From JACVRW01 sp035650215 (lineage in GTDB: Bacteria > Actinomycetota > Thermoleophilia > Solirubrobacterales > Thermoleophilaceae): a stretch of 64,000 nucleotides of DNA. Below, in pieces: positions 1-7,440 of the stretch (positions are counted from its first letter, which is position 1; each line of letters starts with the position of its first letter). The notes beneath the pieces are model-generated. The model worked only from the letters and a program-made list of their open reading frames with translations. It had not been told where the DNA came from and did not search any database. The stretch is taken from positions 1-64,000 of the forward strand of contig DASRIC010000064.1 of assembly GCA_035650215.1 (NCBI GenBank), given 5' to 3'. A program made the position numbers and the translations under genes.

Positions 1-597
1 CTCCACCTGCATCTGCTTGCGGAGCTTCAGGTCGAGGGCGCCGAGGGGCTCGTCGAGCAGCAGCACCGCCGGCTTGTTCACAAGCGCCCGGGCAAGCGCC
101 ACGCGCTGCTTCTGGCCGCCTGAGAGCTCGCGCGGCCTGGCTCTCTCGCGCCCGCGCAGCTCGACCAGCTCGAGCGCCCCCGCCACGCGCGTGCGGATCT
201 CGTCGCTCGCGACCTTGCGCCGCTTGAGGCCGAACGCAACGTTGCGCTCGACGTCGAGGTGCTCGAACAGCGCGTAGCTCTGGAAGACCGTGTTCACGTT
301 GCGCCGGTAGGGCGGCACAGTCTCCACCGGGCTGCCCTCCAGGAAGATCCGGCCCTCGCTCGGCTGCTCGAAGCCGGCCACCATCCGCAACGTGGTGGTC
401 TTGCCGCAGCCGGAGGGGCCGAGCAGGGAGAAGAACTCCCCCGCCTTCACGTCAAGGTCGAGCGAGTCCACGGCGGCGAACTCGCCGAAGCGCTTGCTCA
501 CGCCCTCGAAGCGTATGGCCGAAGCACCCGGCTCGGCCGGGTGCGCACGGACGGGTTTCCCCGAAGCACCCGGCTCGGCCGAGGCGGATTCGTTCAC
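1..597 (-). CDS. potA: ABC transporter ATP-binding subunit, PotA type (3' part cut by window edge)
   Basis: ATPase subunit of a polyamine/amine-type ABC importer, energising uptake through the PotB/PotC pair encoded just upstream. The visible 199 codons contain the Walker A (GPSGCGKTT), the Q-loop (VFQSYALF), the signature LSGGQKQR and the Walker B with catalytic Glu (LLLDEPLGALD). The C-terminal TOBE region lies beyond base 1. The GTG start at 597 overlaps the potC stop as GTGA, so translation is probably coupled. The first 28 or so residues before AIRFEGVSKRFG are unusual: they are encoded by one full and one half copy of a REP-like palindrome and read as repeated AEPGAS. PotA proteins normally start much closer to the nucleotide-binding fold. 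The family assignment is firm. The exact substrate cannot be read from the ATPase. Confidence 0.92.
   Translation of the reverse strand, partial: MNESASAEPGASGKPVRAHPAEPGASAIRFEGVSKRFGEFAAVDSLDLDVKAGEFFSLLGPSGCGKTTTLRMVAGFEQPSEGRIFLEGSPVETVPPYRRNVNTVFQSYALFEHLDVERNVAFGLKRRKVASDEIRTRVAGALELVELRGRERARPRELSGGQKQRVALARALVNKPAVLLLDEPLGALDLKLRKQMQVE
519..581. repeat. REP-like palindromic repeat, version A, inside potA
   Basis: A unit beginning CCGAAGCACCCGGCTCGG forms a hairpin with arms GCACCCGG (524-531) and CCGGGTGC (537-544) around the loop CTCGG. A half unit with the same left part starts at 561. It is read in frame within the first 30 codons of potA. It is related to the repeat at 17581-17660, which has the same loop but a swapped base pair in the stem. 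Confidence 0.7.
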
Positions 598-1484
598 GCG
601 CCCTCCCTCCCGAGCAGCACCCCGAGCCCGCTCTCGCGCCGTCCCAGCAGCCTCGGGAGCGCGATGGCGAGCCCGATCGTCACGGCCGAGATGGCGAGCA
701 TGAAGGTGCCGATGGCGTTGATCGTTGGGGTCACGCCGAAGCGGATCGCCGCCCAGATGCGCACCGGGAGCGGCTGGGGCGACTCGCCGGTGGTGAAGAA
801 CGACAGCACGAAGTCGTCGAAGGAGAGCGCGAACACGAGCAGCCCGGCGGCCAGGATCGCCGGCCAGAGCGCGGGCAGCGTGATCAGGGCGAAGGTCTTC
901 CAGCGCGTGGCCCCCAGGTCCATGGCGGCGTGCTCCACGTCCGCGTCGAGCGCGGCAAGGCGGGCGCGCACCACCACCGTCACGTACGAGATCGAGAACG
1001 TGATGTGCCCGAGCACGATCGTGGTCAGCGAGAGCTCGAGGCCGACCTGCGTGAACAGCAGCAGCGCGGAGGTGCCCGCCACGATCTCCGGGGTGACGAG
1101 GGGCACGAGCATCAGCACGTTCATGGCGCCGCTCCACCTGACCCGGGCGCGCACGAGCCCGTAGGCGAGCAGCGTGCCGAGCGCGGTGGCCACCACCATC
1201 GTGATCAGCGCGATCTCGATGCTCGCGAGGAGCGAGCTGCGCAGCGTCTCCGACTCGAAGAAGCGCTCGTACCAGCGCAGGCTGAAGCCGTCGAAGTTCT
1301 GGAGCGAGCGGCTCGCGTTGAACGAGAAGAGCACGACCAGGGCGATCGGCGCGAACATGACCACGAAGAACAGGCCGACGAACACGCGCAGGAAGCGCGG
1401 CCGGTCGAAATCCCTGGGCGGCTTCGCGGCCACCCGCCTGGCGGGGGCGGCCGCCGGCGCATCGGCCTGCGCGAGGGAGCTCAT
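594..1484 (-). CDS. potC: ABC transporter permease, PotC type
   Basis: Inner-membrane permease of the amine/polyamine importer, pairing with PotB. The 296 residues match the family size. The N-terminus has about 30 polar residues (Ala/Pro/Arg-rich) before the first membrane segment, FLRVFVGLFFVVMFAPIALV, followed by about five more hydrophobic segments. The EAA-type loop that docks on the ATPase is visible as EHAAMDLGATRWKTFALITLPAL near residues 185-207. The ATG start overlaps the potB stop (ATGA) and its own stop overlaps the potA start, so potB-potC-potA are translationally coupled. The family is known to move spermidine, putrescine or related amines. The substrate here is inferred from context only. 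Confidence 0.93.
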   Translation of the reverse strand: MSSLAQADAPAAAPARRVAAKPPRDFDRPRFLRVFVGLFFVVMFAPIALVVLFSFNASRSLQNFDGFSLRWYERFFESETLRSSLLASIEIALITMVVATALGTLLAYGLVRARVRWSGAMNVLMLVPLVTPEIVAGTSALLLFTQVGLELSLTTIVLGHITFSISYVTVVVRARLAALDADVEHAAMDLGATRWKTFALITLPALWPAILAAGLLVFALSFDDFVLSFFTTGESPQPLPVRIWAAIRFGVTPTINAIGTFMLAISAVTIGLAIALPRLLGRRESGLGVLLGREGA

Positions 1485-2314
1485 GCCGCCACCTCCCGCG
1501 CCTCACGAGCCGCCGAGCGCAGGTAGAGCACCATCCAGATCAGGAGGAAGGTCATCATCACCACGGTCAGCGCCGCTCCGAAGGGCCAGTTGTCGGCGGC
1601 CAGGAACTGCTGCTGGATGAGGTTGCCGACCATGTACTCGTCCGGCCCGCCGAGCAACTGGGCGGCCACGAAGTCGCCCACCGCGGGCAGGAACACGAGC
1701 ACGGTGCCGGCCAGGAGGCCCTGGCGCGTGTGCGGCAGCGTGACGTTCCGGAAGGTCTGCCACGGGCCGCCGTAGAGGTCCTTGCCCGCCTCGCGCAGCG
1801 CCGGGTCCATCCGGTCGAGCGCCGCGTAGACGGGCAGGATCATGAAGGCCATGTAGCCGTAGGTGAGCCCACCGATCACGGCCCAGGGCGTGTTGAGGAA
1901 CTGGATGTCGTCCCCGAGGATCCCGTTCACGAGGCCCTCGTCGCCGAGCATCGCGATCCAGGCGTAGGTGCGCACCAGGTAGTTCACGAAGAACGGCAGG
2001 ACCACGAGCGCGATCAGCACGTTCTTCCAGCGCCCGCCGAAGACCGCGATGTAGTACGCCACCGGATAGCCCACGAGCGCGCACAGGGCCACGGTGGCGA
2101 GCGCGTAGCCCACCGAGCGCGCCAGCACCTCGATGTAGATCGAGTCGAAGACGCGCTCGTAGTTCTCGGGGTACCAGCCGTAGAGCGCGTTGCCGAGGTC
2201 GTCGGTTGTCCCGAACGAGATCGCCAGCAGGATCCCGAGCGGCACCACGAACAGCAGCAGCAGCCACAGACCGCCGGGGACGAGGAAGCCGGCGGCGAAG
2301 CGGTTCTCGCTCAC
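1481..2314 (-). CDS. potB: ABC transporter permease, PotB type
   Basis: First permease of the importer, 277 residues with six hydrophobic segments. The first is FLVPGGLWLLLLFVVPLGIL. The EAA loop reads REAGKDLYGGPWQTFRNVTLP around residues 185-205. The start is GTG at 2314, ten bases after the potD stop. No strong ribosome binding site precedes it, so coupling to potD is likely. Gene order potD-potB-potC-potA is complete and in the order of transcription. Confidence 0.93.
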   Translation of the reverse strand: MSENRFAAGFLVPGGLWLLLLFVVPLGILLAISFGTTDDLGNALYGWYPENYERVFDSIYIEVLARSVGYALATVALCALVGYPVAYYIAVFGGRWKNVLIALVVLPFFVNYLVRTYAWIAMLGDEGLVNGILGDDIQFLNTPWAVIGGLTYGYMAFMILPVYAALDRMDPALREAGKDLYGGPWQTFRNVTLPHTRQGLLAGTVLVFLPAVGDFVAAQLLGGPDEYMVGNLIQQQFLAADNWPFGAALTVVMMTFLLIWMVLYLRSAAREAREVAA

Positions 2315-2324
2315 CGCCCGCGCC

Positions 2325-3473
2325 TCAGGATGCCTTGAACTCCGTCCACGCCTTGTCCCAGGCCACGCGACCCTCCGCCCTGAGGTTCTCGAACTCCTGG
2401 CCGTTGTCGAGGTCCTCGACCGTCACGTTGATCTCCGGATCGGTCTTCACGAGCCCGGCGAAGGCCTCGGTCGCGCCCTCCTCGTAGGGCATCGGGTAGC
2501 CGATCCACTCCACGTTCTGCGCGGCGTTATCGGGCTCGAGCATGAACTCGATGAAGAGCAGCGCGGTGCCCGGGTGCTTGGCGTTCACGGGGATCGCGAA
2601 CGTGTCCGAGCCGACGGGGATGCCCTCCTCGTTCTTCTGGAACTTGTAGTTCTCAGGGTCGTCGACCTGGTTGCGGATGTTCACGATGTCGCCGTTCCAG
2701 AGGTGCTGGATCCAGGCGTTGCCGCTGGTCATGCTGGTGATCGTGTCGCTCGAGAGGCCGCGCAGCGCGGGCTTCAGGTCGAGGAGGTAGTCGGTCGACT
2801 GCGCCAGCTCGTCGGTGTCGGTCGTGTTCAGCTCGAAGCCGTTCACCAGGTTGGCCATCCCGATGCCCTCCTGGAAGTCGTCGAGCATGAAGTTCTTCCC
2901 GCCGCTGTCGGCCTCGCCCAGATCGCGCCAGGAGCCGGTCATGCCCGAGACCTTGTCGGCGCGGTAGCCGAGGCCGGTCGCGTACATCGTGTACGGCGTG
3001 GTGTGCGCCGAGCCCTTGTCGTACCAGGGCTGATCGAACTGGGTGTACACGAGGTCCGTGTTCGCGAGCTTGTCGCGGTCGATTCGGAGCAGCTGGTTGC
3101 CCTCGATCAGGCGCTGCGCGAACTCGGCGGACGGGAAGATCACGTCGTAGGCGATGCCGGCTCGCAGCTTGGCCATCATCGACGGCATCGAGTCGAAGTT
3201 CGACTCGCGCACCTTCACCCCGTAGCGCTTCTCGAACTTCTTCAGCAGCGCGGGATCGATGTACTCCGCCCAGTTGAAGTACACGAGATCGCCGTCGACC
3301 TTCTTCTTGATCGCCTTCTGGGTGTCCTCCTTCGAGGCATCGTTGCCGCTGCCGACCCCACAGCCCGCCAGGCCAATCCCCAGCGCGAGCCCCGCCCCGC
3401 CCTTGAGCAGGCCGCGCCGGCCTATGCGCCGGTCGAGGTCCCGCCCGAGCAGGTCGTCGATGTCCCTCAGCAC
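2325..3473 (-). CDS. potD: Extracellular solute-binding protein, PotD type, lipoprotein
   Basis: Ligand-capture protein of the importer, 382 residues. It starts with a polar arm containing a twin-arginine-like GRRGLL, then a hydrophobic stretch ending in a lipobox LAGCG, so it is probably anchored as a lipoprotein after Tat-style export. Family hallmarks include YFNWAEYIDPALLKKFE and VKVRESNFDSMPSMMAKL near the N-terminal lobe. I chose the GTG at 3473 over the ATG at 3494 because a GGAGGTGA ribosome binding site lies at 3485-3478, just ahead of this GTG. This start overlaps the tetR stop by only seven bases. The ligand could be a polyamine or a quaternary amine. The Rieske oxygenase nearby favours the latter, but that is inference. 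Confidence 0.9.
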   Translation of the reverse strand: MLRDIDDLLGRDLDRRIGRRGLLKGGAGLALGIGLAGCGVGSGNDASKEDTQKAIKKKVDGDLVYFNWAEYIDPALLKKFEKRYGVKVRESNFDSMPSMMAKLRAGIAYDVIFPSAEFAQRLIEGNQLLRIDRDKLANTDLVYTQFDQPWYDKGSAHTTPYTMYATGLGYRADKVSGMTGSWRDLGEADSGGKNFMLDDFQEGIGMANLVNGFELNTTDTDELAQSTDYLLDLKPALRGLSSDTITSMTSGNAWIQHLWNGDIVNIRNQVDDPENYKFQKNEEGIPVGSDTFAIPVNAKHPGTALLFIEFMLEPDNAAQNVEWIGYPMPYEEGATEAFAGLVKTDPEINVTVEDLDNGQEFENLRAEGRVAWDKAWTEFKAS

Positions 3474-4075
3474 TTCGTCACCTCCATGTCGCATCCGAGC
3501 TCGCGCTCAGCCAGCCTGAGTGCAAGCTCGCGCACCCGCTCTCCTGTCACCTTGCTGTCCCCGAGCGCGATCTGCACGGACAGCCCGTCGAGCAGCGACG
3601 CCAGCAGCACCGCGAACTCGTCCGGGTCCGCCGGGCCGAACTCGCCCCGCTCCTGGCCGTAGCGGACCACCGCCCCGATCGTGGCGCGCCAGCGCTCGTC
3701 GAGCTCCGCGCGCGTAGCGGCGAGCTCCGGGTCGCGCAGCGCGCGCGCCCACAGCTCCATCCACAGGACGGCGTCGTAGTCGCCCTCGCCCGCTCCCGAA
3801 TCCACGATCTGAGCCAGCCGGGCGCGGCCGCTCTCGAGCGAGTCGAGATCGCACGCCAACTCATCGTAAAAGCGCTCCTCGGCGGAGGTGAGCGCCTCCT
3901 TGAGGAGCTCGGCCTTGGAGGAGAACCAGTAGAGGACCGCCGGGGCGCTCGTGCCCGCCTCATCCGCCACGTCGGTCAGGCGCGCGTTCTCGAGCCCGCG
4001 CCGCCGGATCACGGTGGCCGCCGCGGCCAGGATCTCGGGCCGGCGAACGCCGTCGAGCCGCGGTCGCGGGCTCAT
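3467..4075 (-). CDS. TetR-family regulator, first gene of the potDBCA operon
   Basis: 202-residue TetR regulator. Its DNA-binding helix-turn-helix spans roughly residues 10-55, with RLTDVADEAGTSAPAVLYWFSSKAEL as the core. The C-terminal ligand domain is BetI-like in layout. It is the promoter-proximal gene of the importer operon, so it likely autoregulates the operon from the inverted repeat at 4096-4111. The start ATG is preceded by GAGGAAG. The inducer is unknown; a transported amine is the simplest guess. Confidence 0.88.
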   Translation of the reverse strand: MSPRPRLDGVRRPEILAAAATVIRRRGLENARLTDVADEAGTSAPAVLYWFSSKAELLKEALTSAEERFYDELACDLDSLESGRARLAQIVDSGAGEGDYDAVLWMELWARALRDPELAATRAELDERWRATIGAVVRYGQERGEFGPADPDEFAVLLASLLDGLSVQIALGDSKVTGERVRELALRLAERELGCDMEVTKC

Positions 4076-4095
4076 GGTCGCTTCCTCGAAGTAAA

Positions 4096-4111
4096 CTGAA
4101 CGAAGATTCAG
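4096..4111. promoter_or_regulatory. Candidate TetR operator upstream of tetR-potDBCA
   Basis: Perfect inverted repeat CTGAA-6-TTCAG in the 41-base gap ahead of the tetR start. It is the only palindrome in the gap and sits where a promoter for the importer operon must lie. Confidence 0.5.
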
Positions 4112-4116
4112 GAAAT

Positions 4117-4752
4117 CTACACGCGGGCGCCGGGCCGGTCAAGCGGCGGAGGCGCCGCGTCCGGCAGACCGAGCTCGCTTGCGAGCCCCGCCCACACCTC
4201 GCCGCGGGCGCGCTCGACGTCGAGCTCGCCGATCAGCACCCGCACGCCGTAGCCGTCTGCCAGGGCCAGCAGCCGGTCGGCCGCACGCTGGGGGTCGGCC
4301 GCGCGAAGCTCCCCGCTCTCCACCCCCGCGGCGATCGCCTCGCCGAGCCACTCGCGCATGCGCGCGTAGAGGCGCGCTGCCGTGGGGCGCATCTCCGGAT
4401 GGCGGACGGCGCGCAGCCACAGCTCGACCCAGAGGATCCAGTCGCGCTCGAGCAGCCCGGGATAGGGGAGGCACTGGTCCATCAACGCGGCCAGCCGCTC
4501 CACGTGGCTCGCCACTTGGTCCTCGCCCTCGCCGATGCGCACGTCGCCGGCCAGTTCGTACGAGTACTCGAGCGCCTGCTCGAGGAGCGCCTCGCGCGTG
4601 GCGAAGTGGTAGTGGACGAGCGAGGTGGACACGCCCGCGTCCATGGCCACCCGCGCGATGCGCATCTCGTCGATGCCCTCGCGCGCGATCCGCTCCACCG
4701 CCGCGGCCAGGATGCGCTCTCGCGCGTCGCGGTCGCCCTGCTCGGCCGCCAC
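4117..4752 (-). CDS. TetR-family regulator, BetI-like
   Basis: 211-residue TetR protein. The HTH is near residues 12-58 (MRIARVAMDAGVSTSLVHYHF), and the YHFATREALL helix is typical of BetI-type regulators of choline/betaine genes. The C-terminal region keeps the WxxWxELW pattern (DWILWVELWLRAVRHPE) seen in this subgroup. It starts at GTG 4752, three bases after the Rieske gene stop, so the two are co-transcribed. It probably controls the Rieske gene and the divergent plus-strand operon from the palindromes at 5871-5900. Confidence 0.88.
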   Translation of the reverse strand: MAAEQGDRDARERILAAAVERIAREGIDEMRIARVAMDAGVSTSLVHYHFATREALLEQALEYSYELAGDVRIGEGEDQVASHVERLAALMDQCLPYPGLLERDWILWVELWLRAVRHPEMRPTAARLYARMREWLGEAIAAGVESGELRAADPQRAADRLLALADGYGVRVLIGELDVERARGEVWAGLASELGLPDAAPPPLDRPGARV

Positions 4753-4755
4753 GGC

Positions 4756-5865
4756 TCAGCCGGCCTCCGCCAGGTCGGCGCGGATCCTGTCCGCGAACCA
4801 CGCGACAGCCGCCTCGCGCCGCGACAGCGGCCCGGGCGTGAAGCCCCGCGAGGCCACGCCCGCCTGCTGGTTGGCCACGAGGTCGGCGTCCTCGTGCGCC
4901 ACGAGTTTGTTGACCTTGCGGTTGGCGACCTGGGCGGCGCGCGTGCGCAGGCTCGCGCTCCGCGGCAGCAGGGTCAGTGCGCGGTCGTCGGTGCGCAACT
5001 GTCCATCGGGCCGTATCTGCCAGATCCCGACCTGGTCGGGATACAGGTCGATCGTGGTGTTGGGGTAGATCAGGATGTAGTGCCAGGTGCGCGTGTGCTC
5101 CTCCGTGAGGCCCGGCATCGGCTCCACGAGGCGCTGGTAGAGGCGCTCGATCCTGTTGGCCGACGGCTCGTCGCGCAGCGGCGCGTCGAACCAGGCGAAG
5201 CCCTCGTGGCACTCGGCCTCGTAGCGCTTGTAGTCGTACAGCCGCATCAGCCCCGGATGGGCGATCGGCACGTGGTAGCCCTCGAGGTAGTTGTCCACCA
5301 CGATCTTCCAGTTGGCCGGCTGGCCGCCCACGTCCTCCTTCACGGCGCGCAGCCGCTCGAGCCCGTAGGGCTCAACGCGCTCGCGCAGCCCGCTCAAGAG
5401 CTCGGCCAGTGGGGTGGCGTGCGCGTCGAGGTTCACGAACACGAGCCCGCACCATTCCTCGACGCGCGCGGGGAACAGCCCCAGCGCCGACTTGTCGAGC
5501 CCCGGGATCGAGCGGCCCTCGGGCACGCCGATCAGCTCGCCGTCGAGCCGGTAGGTCCAGCCGTGGTAGCGGCAGCGAATCGCCTTGCCGCACTCGCCGG
5601 AGCCGCTCAGGAGGCGCGAGCCTCGGTGGCGGCAGACGTTGCGGAAGGCGCGCAGCTCACCGCCGTCGTCGCGCAGCACGAGCACGGGCTGCGAGCCGGC
5701 GCGAGCGGTGAGGTAGCGGCCCGGCGCCGCCAGTTGGGACACGTGCGCCACGAACTGCCAGTTGCGCCCGAAGATGCGCTCGTCCTCGAGCTTCAGCACC
5801 TCCGGATCCAGATAGAAGGCGGGATCCAAGGCGCGCGAGAGGGGCTGGTGGGCGAGCGTCTCCAT
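4756..5865 (-). CDS. Rieske non-haem iron oxygenase, CntA/choline-monooxygenase-like
   Basis: Oxygenase component of a Rieske monooxygenase/dioxygenase, 369 residues from the ATG at 5865 (AGGA lies just upstream; longer starts at 5892 and 5934 exist). The Rieske 2Fe-2S site is C78-x-H80 and C98-x2-H101. The mononuclear iron site is E195-G-Y-H198 with H203. The bridging residue between the two metal centres is Glu (E195), where naphthalene-type dioxygenases have Asp. Glu at this position is known from carnitine oxygenase CntA/YeaW and relatives acting on quaternary amines. No reductase partner is in the window. Substrate is inferred as a quaternary amine (carnitine, choline, betaine or a proline betaine). 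Confidence 0.85.
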   Translation of the reverse strand: METLAHQPLSRALDPAFYLDPEVLKLEDERIFGRNWQFVAHVSQLAAPGRYLTARAGSQPVLVLRDDGGELRAFRNVCRHRGSRLLSGSGECGKAIRCRYHGWTYRLDGELIGVPEGRSIPGLDKSALGLFPARVEEWCGLVFVNLDAHATPLAELLSGLRERVEPYGLERLRAVKEDVGGQPANWKIVVDNYLEGYHVPIAHPGLMRLYDYKRYEAECHEGFAWFDAPLRDEPSANRIERLYQRLVEPMPGLTEEHTRTWHYILIYPNTTIDLYPDQVGIWQIRPDGQLRTDDRALTLLPRSASLRTRAAQVANRKVNKLVAHEDADLVANQQAGVASRGFTPGPLSRREAAVAWFADRIRADLAEAG

Positions 5866-5870
5866 GCTTC

Positions 5871-5900
5871 CTGACTTTGTAATCAGTCGCATGATATCAT
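5871..5900. promoter_or_regulatory. Divergent operator region with two palindromes
   Basis: The gap between the Rieske gene and the plus-strand operon holds CTGA-8-TCAG (5871-5886) and the perfect 10-base palindrome ATGATATCAT (5891-5900). It is much more A+T-rich than its surroundings and is the likely shared control region bound by the adjacent TetR protein. Confidence 0.45.
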
Positions 5901-5906
5901 CGCCGA

Positions 5907-6239
5907 GTGCGTCCTCTCGGCGCCCGTCACGCATGGCTCTCGATCACCCCGGAACCCGAGCAGGAACTGCCTCGCGCGATTGCCGCGCTGCGCGTGGGCG
6001 GTCCCCCATCGGACGAGCTGGTCGAGCGCGAGCGCGTTCGTGCGGAGCGGATCGTGCTGCACGGCACCCGGCGCGCCTGGCTCGCGTACCTGCGCGAGGC
6101 CGAGCGGCTCGCGCGTGAGCGCGAGGACGTGAACGGCGCCCGAGCAGTGATCGAGGACGTGATCGAGAACCACCACAACCTGGCCCTCGGCCTTGCCCGC
6201 CGGACCCGCGCGACGAGACACAACGGAGGACCCCGATGA
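5907..6239 (+). CDS. Unknown 110-residue protein coupled to the acyl-CoA dehydrogenase
   Basis: I do not recognise this protein. Its stop overlaps the ATG of the acyl-CoA dehydrogenase (ATGA), and the reading frame shows the G/C-rich third positions of real genes here. It is highly charged (VERERVRAERI, AERLAREREDV), predicted helical, with no cysteines and no membrane segment. It ends in an Arg-rich tail. It begins with GTG at 5907, directly after the operator region, so it is the first gene of the plus-strand operon. A small partner or regulatory subunit is possible, but no function can be assigned. Confidence 0.6.
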   Translation: MRPLGARHAWLSITPEPEQELPRAIAALRVGGPPSDELVERERVRAERIVLHGTRRAWLAYLREAERLAREREDVNGARAVIEDVIENHHNLALGLARRTRATRHNGGPR

Positions 6240-7438
6240 CCGTCAGCCCCACGGCCCCGCCGCCGCTCACGGCCGCCGACTTCACGGCGGACCAGCTCGA
6301 CCTCCGCGAGCGCGCCCGTCGCTTCGTCGACGAGCTCCTGATCCCGAACGAGGAGCTGGCGGAGCGAAGCGGCGGGAGGATTCCCGACGAACTCAAGCAG
6401 CGGATCAAGCGCGAGGCGGTCGCCGCGGGCCTGTCGGGCGGCCTGCACGCGCGCGAGCACGGCGGCCAGGGCTGGACGAAGACGGAGTGGTTCCTCGTCG
6501 AGGAGCAGCTCGGCCGCTCGACCAACGCGCTGTCGTGGCACATGCCCGGCGCCTACAACGTGCTGGCGAGCGGCTCGCCCGAACAGATCGAGCGCTACCT
6601 GAAGCCGGCGCTGCGCGGCGAGCTGCACGACGCCTACGCGGTCACCGAGGCGGAGGCGGGGTCCGACCCCTCGCGAATCGAGACCACGGCCACGCGCACG
6701 GAGGGCGGCTGGGCGATCGACGGCGAGAAATGGTTCGTGACCTACGGCGACGTCGCGGCGGTGTACATCGTGATGGCGGACGCCCTGGTGGACGGCGAGC
6801 GCCTGCCCACGCTGTTCCTCGTCGACCGCGAGCTGGGCGGCATCGAGGTGGTGGACGACCCGCCCTTCACCCACACCTATCCGCACGGCCATCCCACCAT
6901 CCGCTTCAGCGGCGTCGAGGTGCCGGAGGAGGCGATCGTGGGCGGCCTGGGCGGCGGCGAGGAGCTGCAGCGCGCCTGGTTCACCGAGGAGCGGCTCGGG
7001 ATCGCCGCGCGCGGCGTGGGCTCGATGTGGCGCCTGATCGAGGATGCCACCGGCTGGGCGCTCGAGCGTGAGCAGGGCGGGAGCCGGATCATGGACTACC
7101 AGGGCGTGTCGTTCCCGCTGGCGGACTCGGCCGCCGACGCCGCCGCCGGCCGGCTGCTGGCCCTCGAGGTCGCGCGGCTGATCGACGCCGGCGCGGACGT
7201 CAAGGTGGTGCACGCCAAGGCCTCGATGGCCAAGCTGTTCGTGAGCGAGGCCGCCTGCCGCTGCGCCGACCGCTGCCTGCAGATCTTCGGCGGGCGCGGC
7301 TACATGCGCACCAACGTGGCCGAGCGCTTCTTCCGCGAGCTGCGCGTGGACCGCATCTGGGAGGGCACGAGCGAGATCCAGCGTCTGATCATCGCCCGCG
7401 CGCTCGAGCGGCGCGGCGTGGAGCGCACGCTCCACTGA
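6236..7438 (+). CDS. Acyl-CoA dehydrogenase
   Basis: FAD enzyme that introduces an alpha-beta double bond in an acyl-CoA, 400 residues, the normal family length. The FAD/substrate motif YAVTEAEAGSD lies near residues 138-148 and the second signature is in the C-terminal helices (IFGGRGYMRTNVAERFFRELRVDRI). The catalytic Glu is in IWEGTSEIQRLI at the C-terminal end, as in MCAD-type enzymes. A strong GGAGG precedes the ATG. Immediately downstream lies an acyl-CoA synthetase, so the pair can activate and oxidise a small acid, perhaps the carbon skeleton left after amine removal (inference). Confidence 0.93.
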   Translation: MTVSPTAPPPLTAADFTADQLDLRERARRFVDELLIPNEELAERSGGRIPDELKQRIKREAVAAGLSGGLHAREHGGQGWTKTEWFLVEEQLGRSTNALSWHMPGAYNVLASGSPEQIERYLKPALRGELHDAYAVTEAEAGSDPSRIETTATRTEGGWAIDGEKWFVTYGDVAAVYIVMADALVDGERLPTLFLVDRELGGIEVVDDPPFTHTYPHGHPTIRFSGVEVPEEAIVGGLGGGEELQRAWFTEERLGIAARGVGSMWRLIEDATGWALEREQGGSRIMDYQGVSFPLADSAADAAAGRLLALEVARLIDAGADVKVVHAKASMAKLFVSEAACRCADRCLQIFGGRGYMRTNVAERFFRELRVDRIWEGTSEIQRLIIARALERRGVERTLH

Positions 7439-7440
7439 GC

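Noticed and set aside
2190..3662. 490-codon plus-strand frame across the potD region
   Set aside because: Shadow of the PotD and TetR genes; composition is Val/Leu/Arg-rich without any motif.
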